A stretch of DNA of 64,000 nt from JBDHTS01 sp044221445. Lineage in GTDB: Bacteria > Pseudomonadota > Alphaproteobacteria > Micavibrionales > Micavibrionaceae. The notes beneath the pieces are model-generated. The model saw only the letters and a program-made list of their open reading frames with translations, made no database searches and was not told the origin of the DNA. The first letter of the stretch is position 1. Each line of letters starts with the position of its first letter. This document shows, piece after piece, positions 61,854-64,000 of this stretch. Both the position numbers and the translations under genes were made by a program. The stretch lies in NCBI GenBank assembly GCA_044221445.1, contig JBGAPF010000002.1:150479-214478 (forward strand). Reading direction: 5' to 3'.

Positions 61854-62549
61854 ATGAAACATTTTGATGCCGAACGTCATCTTGTAGCCCGGATCGGCTG
61901 GCTGCGTGCGGCCGTTCTTGGCGCGAATGACGGGATCGTTTCTACGGCCAGCCTGATAGTGGGCGTGGCGGCGGCCTCAACGGGAAATGCGGAAATTTTA
62001 GTCGCGGGGGTTGCAGGTCTTGTCGCGGGGGCCATGTCCATGGCTGCTGGAGAGTATGTTTCCGTCAGCTCTCAATCGGACACGGAAAAAGCCGACCTGC
62101 AGCGTGAAAGTGCAGAACTTGAGAGCCAGCCGAAGTTTGAAAAGGAAGAATTGGCTCAAATATACATAGGACGTGGTATTGAGCCGCAATTGGCCCGCAC
62201 CGTTGCGGCCCAGTTGATGGCAAAAGATGCTCTAGGCGCTCATGCCCGCGATGAATTGGGAATCTCGGAAATAACCACTGCGCGCCCCATTCAGGCCGCG
62301 CTGACTTCCGCGGCGACCTGTGCAGCCGGGGCATCCCTCCCCTTGGGAGTCGTTTTCATTGTGCCGTCATATGCATTGATCGGAGCCGTGCCTCTGGTCT
62401 CATTAGCGTCTCTTTCCATTCTCGGCGCAATTGGCGCCCATGTGGGCGGCGCTGGCATTCTCAGGGCGGCATGGCGTGTCACTTTCTGGGGCGCTATGGC
62501 TATGGCCCTGACGGCTGGAATCGGAACCCTGGTCGGACATGCTGTGTAA
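61854..62549 (+). CDS. VIT1/CCC1-family metal transporter
   Basis: 231 aa. N-terminal WLRAAVLGANDGIVSTASLIVGVAAAS is the family signature, followed by LVAGAMSMAAGEYVSVSSQSDTEKADLQRE. A cytosolic metal-binding helical hairpin of about 60 residues comes next, then three C-terminal membrane segments (ASLPLGVVFIVPSYALIGAVPLVSLASLSILG). The family moves Fe2+ or Mn2+ out of the cytosol. A terminator lies about 90 bases downstream. Confidence 0.92.
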   Translation: MKHFDAERHLVARIGWLRAAVLGANDGIVSTASLIVGVAAASTGNAEILVAGVAGLVAGAMSMAAGEYVSVSSQSDTEKADLQRESAELESQPKFEKEELAQIYIGRGIEPQLARTVAAQLMAKDALGAHARDELGISEITTARPIQAALTSAATCAAGASLPLGVVFIVPSYALIGAVPLVSLASLSILGAIGAHVGGAGILRAAWRVTFWGAMAMALTAGIGTLVGHAV

Positions 62550-62639
62550 GAAGTAAGATTTAATCAGTTTTGACGTTTGAAAAATATTGCCATCGAATTG
62601 AAGAGCTTAATAATTTCATTTTGAATCAATAATATAGCA

Positions 62640-62663
62640 AACGGCGATTAGCCGTTCTTTTTT
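62640..62663 (+). terminator. Rho-independent terminator after the VIT gene
   Basis: AACGGC (62640-62645) and GCCGTT (62651-62656) pair around GATTA and are followed by CTTTTTTT. It separates the VIT gene from alaS. Confidence 0.8.
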
Positions 62664-62788
62664 CATTAATCCAATCTCGCAAGGGGCCTAGGCCAATAGG
62701 ACCTTTTTCCATTGCGCATCCCGGATGACAGCGTCTGCGTTCTATGGTTAAACTCCCAGAAGTTTCAAAATATCGGGTAAACGGCACA

Positions 62789-64000
62789 ATGAAAACGGTC
62801 AACGACATCCGCAGTGAATTTACTGGCTACTATGTAAAGCAGGGCCATACCCATGTCCCCTCCGCGCCACTGGTGCCCCAGAATGACCCGACCCTGATGT
62901 TCACCTCGGCGGGCATGGTGCCGTTCAAGGATATTTTCACCGGCAAGGAAAAACGCGCCTATAACCGTGCTACCACGGCCCAGAAGTGCCTGCGCGCCGG
63001 CGGCAAGCATAACGACCTCGACAATGTCGGCTATACTGCCCGCCACCTGACTTTCTTCGAGATGATGGGCAATTTCTCCTTCGGCGATTATTTCAAAAGC
63101 GACGCCATCCCTTTCGCCTGGGAACTGGTCACGAAAAATTTTGGCCTCGATAAGTCGAAGCTCCTGGTCACCGTTTATCACACCGATGACGAAGCGGCAT
63201 CTATCTGGAAAAAAGTCGCCGGTTTTTCCGACGACCGCATCATTCGTATCAAGACCAACGACAATTTCTGGATGATGGGCGACACCGGCCCCTGCGGCCC
63301 CTGCTCGGAAATTTTCTACGATAAGGGTGAGCATATCGCGGGCGGCCCGCCGGGATCGCCGGACGAAGACGGCGATCGCTTCCTTGAATTCTACAACCTC
63401 GTCTTCATGCAGTACGAACAGGAACCGGACGGCCAGGGCGGTTACATCCGCAAACCGCTGCCGAAACCATCCATCGATACGGGCATGGGATTGGAACGGA
63501 CTGCGACGCTGCTGCAGGGGACGGAATCGGTTTTCGAAATCGACATGTTCCGCACCATCATCAAAACGATCGAAGAGATGGTCAGGGCAAAGGAAAATCC
63601 GTCCCACCGCGTCATCGCAGACCACCTGCGCGCATCCTCTTTCATGTTAGCAGACGGCGTGATGCCGTCGAACGAAGGCCGCGGCTACGTCCTGCGCCGC
63701 ATCATGCGCCGTGGAATGCGCCATGCCCATCTGCTAGGGGCGACAGAGCCGCTGATGTACCGCTTGGTGCCGACGCTGATTGCGTTGATGGGCGACGCAT
63801 ATCCTGAACTGAAACGCGCCCAGGCGCTGATCACTGAAACGCTGAAAAACGAGGAAGTGCGCTTTAAGAAAACCCTCGACCGCGGCCTCAAACTGCTTGA
63901 CGAGGAAACAGCGTCCTTAAAAACCGGGCAATCCCTGTCCGGCGACACCGCCTTCAAACTTTACGACACGTTCGGTTTCCCGGTCGACCTGACCGCAGAC
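62789..64000 (+). CDS. alaS: Alanyl-tRNA synthetase, 5' part
   Basis: The frame runs from ATG 62789 to the window edge (404 codons), so the gene is cut. AlaRS motifs: VNDIRSEFTGYYVKQGHTHVPSAPLVP, MFTSAGMVPFKDIFTG, TTAQKCLRAGGKHNDLDNVGYTARHLTFFEMMGNFSFGDYFK, WMMGDTGPCGPCSEIFYD and DTGMGLERTATLLQG. It charges tRNA-Ala with alanine. The aminoacylation domain is present; the editing and C-Ala domains would lie beyond the window. Confidence 0.97.
   Translation, partial: MKTVNDIRSEFTGYYVKQGHTHVPSAPLVPQNDPTLMFTSAGMVPFKDIFTGKEKRAYNRATTAQKCLRAGGKHNDLDNVGYTARHLTFFEMMGNFSFGDYFKSDAIPFAWELVTKNFGLDKSKLLVTVYHTDDEAASIWKKVAGFSDDRIIRIKTNDNFWMMGDTGPCGPCSEIFYDKGEHIAGGPPGSPDEDGDRFLEFYNLVFMQYEQEPDGQGGYIRKPLPKPSIDTGMGLERTATLLQGTESVFEIDMFRTIIKTIEEMVRAKENPSHRVIADHLRASSFMLADGVMPSNEGRGYVLRRIMRRGMRHAHLLGATEPLMYRLVPTLIALMGDAYPELKRAQALITETLKNEEVRFKKTLDRGLKLLDEETASLKTGQSLSGDTAFKLYDTFGFPVDLTAD

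Overview
This 64 kb window is a gene-dense chromosomal segment from a free-living, flagellated alphaproteobacterium of fairly high GC content. The evidence is the alphaproteobacterial set of flagellar regulators (FlbD, FlbT, FlaF), a CpdR-type response regulator, a CtrA-like box upstream of flhF, a Tad/Cpa pilus locus, electron-transfer flavoprotein:ubiquinone oxidoreductase, and a long isocitrate dehydrogenase of the alphaproteobacterial/Thermus-like type. The genus cannot be fixed from sequence alone; a deep-branching lineage (Micavibrio- or Rhodospirillales-like) is an inference.

Layout. 1-1368 is the end of a methyltransferase gene with a frameshift. 1369-26188 is mainly a flagellar region. 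It holds a flagellin behind a predicted sigma-54 promoter and a structured leader, a giant RTX protein, flbT-flaF, a reverse-strand flaG-like gene, fliF-fliG-fliH-fliN, a csaA-like gene, flbD with a methyltransferase, an OmpA lipoprotein, flhA with a DUF3137-like gene, two tandem ATP-grasp-like paralogues of unknown function, flhF-flhG and a FliK-like gene. 26198-36606 is mixed metabolism and envelope: isocitrate dehydrogenase, GNAT, NhaD antiporter, EamA transporter, YjbH-like outer-membrane protein, a two-gene toxin-like module, RluD and a periplasmic protein. 36675-43955 is a sugar cluster: glycosyltransferase, glucokinase, beta-phosphoglucomutase, GH65 phosphorylase and GH13 glucosidase. 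cpdR overlaps the GH13 gene and is followed by tRNA-Val(GAC). 45475-51765 is a Tad pilus locus made of two convergent halves. 51955-64000 holds a small unknown gene, a frameshifted APH-family kinase, a TPR lipoprotein, ETF-QO, a family-4 uracil-DNA glycosylase, a lytic transglycosylase, a secreted PL7 alginate lyase with RTX repeats, a VIT-family transporter and the 5' part of alaS.

How it fits together. FlbD is the sigma-54 activator expected to act on the sigma-54-like promoters found upstream of the flagellin and flaG-like genes. FlbT and FlaF are expected to act on flagellin expression after transcription, and the flagellin leader carries two hairpins where such control could occur. GH65, beta-phosphoglucomutase, glucokinase and GH13 form a coherent route from maltose-type disaccharides or oligosaccharides to glucose 6-phosphate. 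The two RTX proteins need a type I secretion system that is not encoded here. The Tad genes lack the flp, cpaB and full cpaC genes, and the flagellar set lacks fliI, fliM and most rod and hook genes, so both systems continue elsewhere on the chromosome.

Three coding sequences show single-base frame breaks (near 798, 3218 and 52830). These are either real lesions or assembly errors. The least explained elements are the ATP-grasp-like pair, the RelE-like toxin/hydrophobic-domain fusion with its partner gene, the flagellin leader, and a short ORF overlapping the fliF start.
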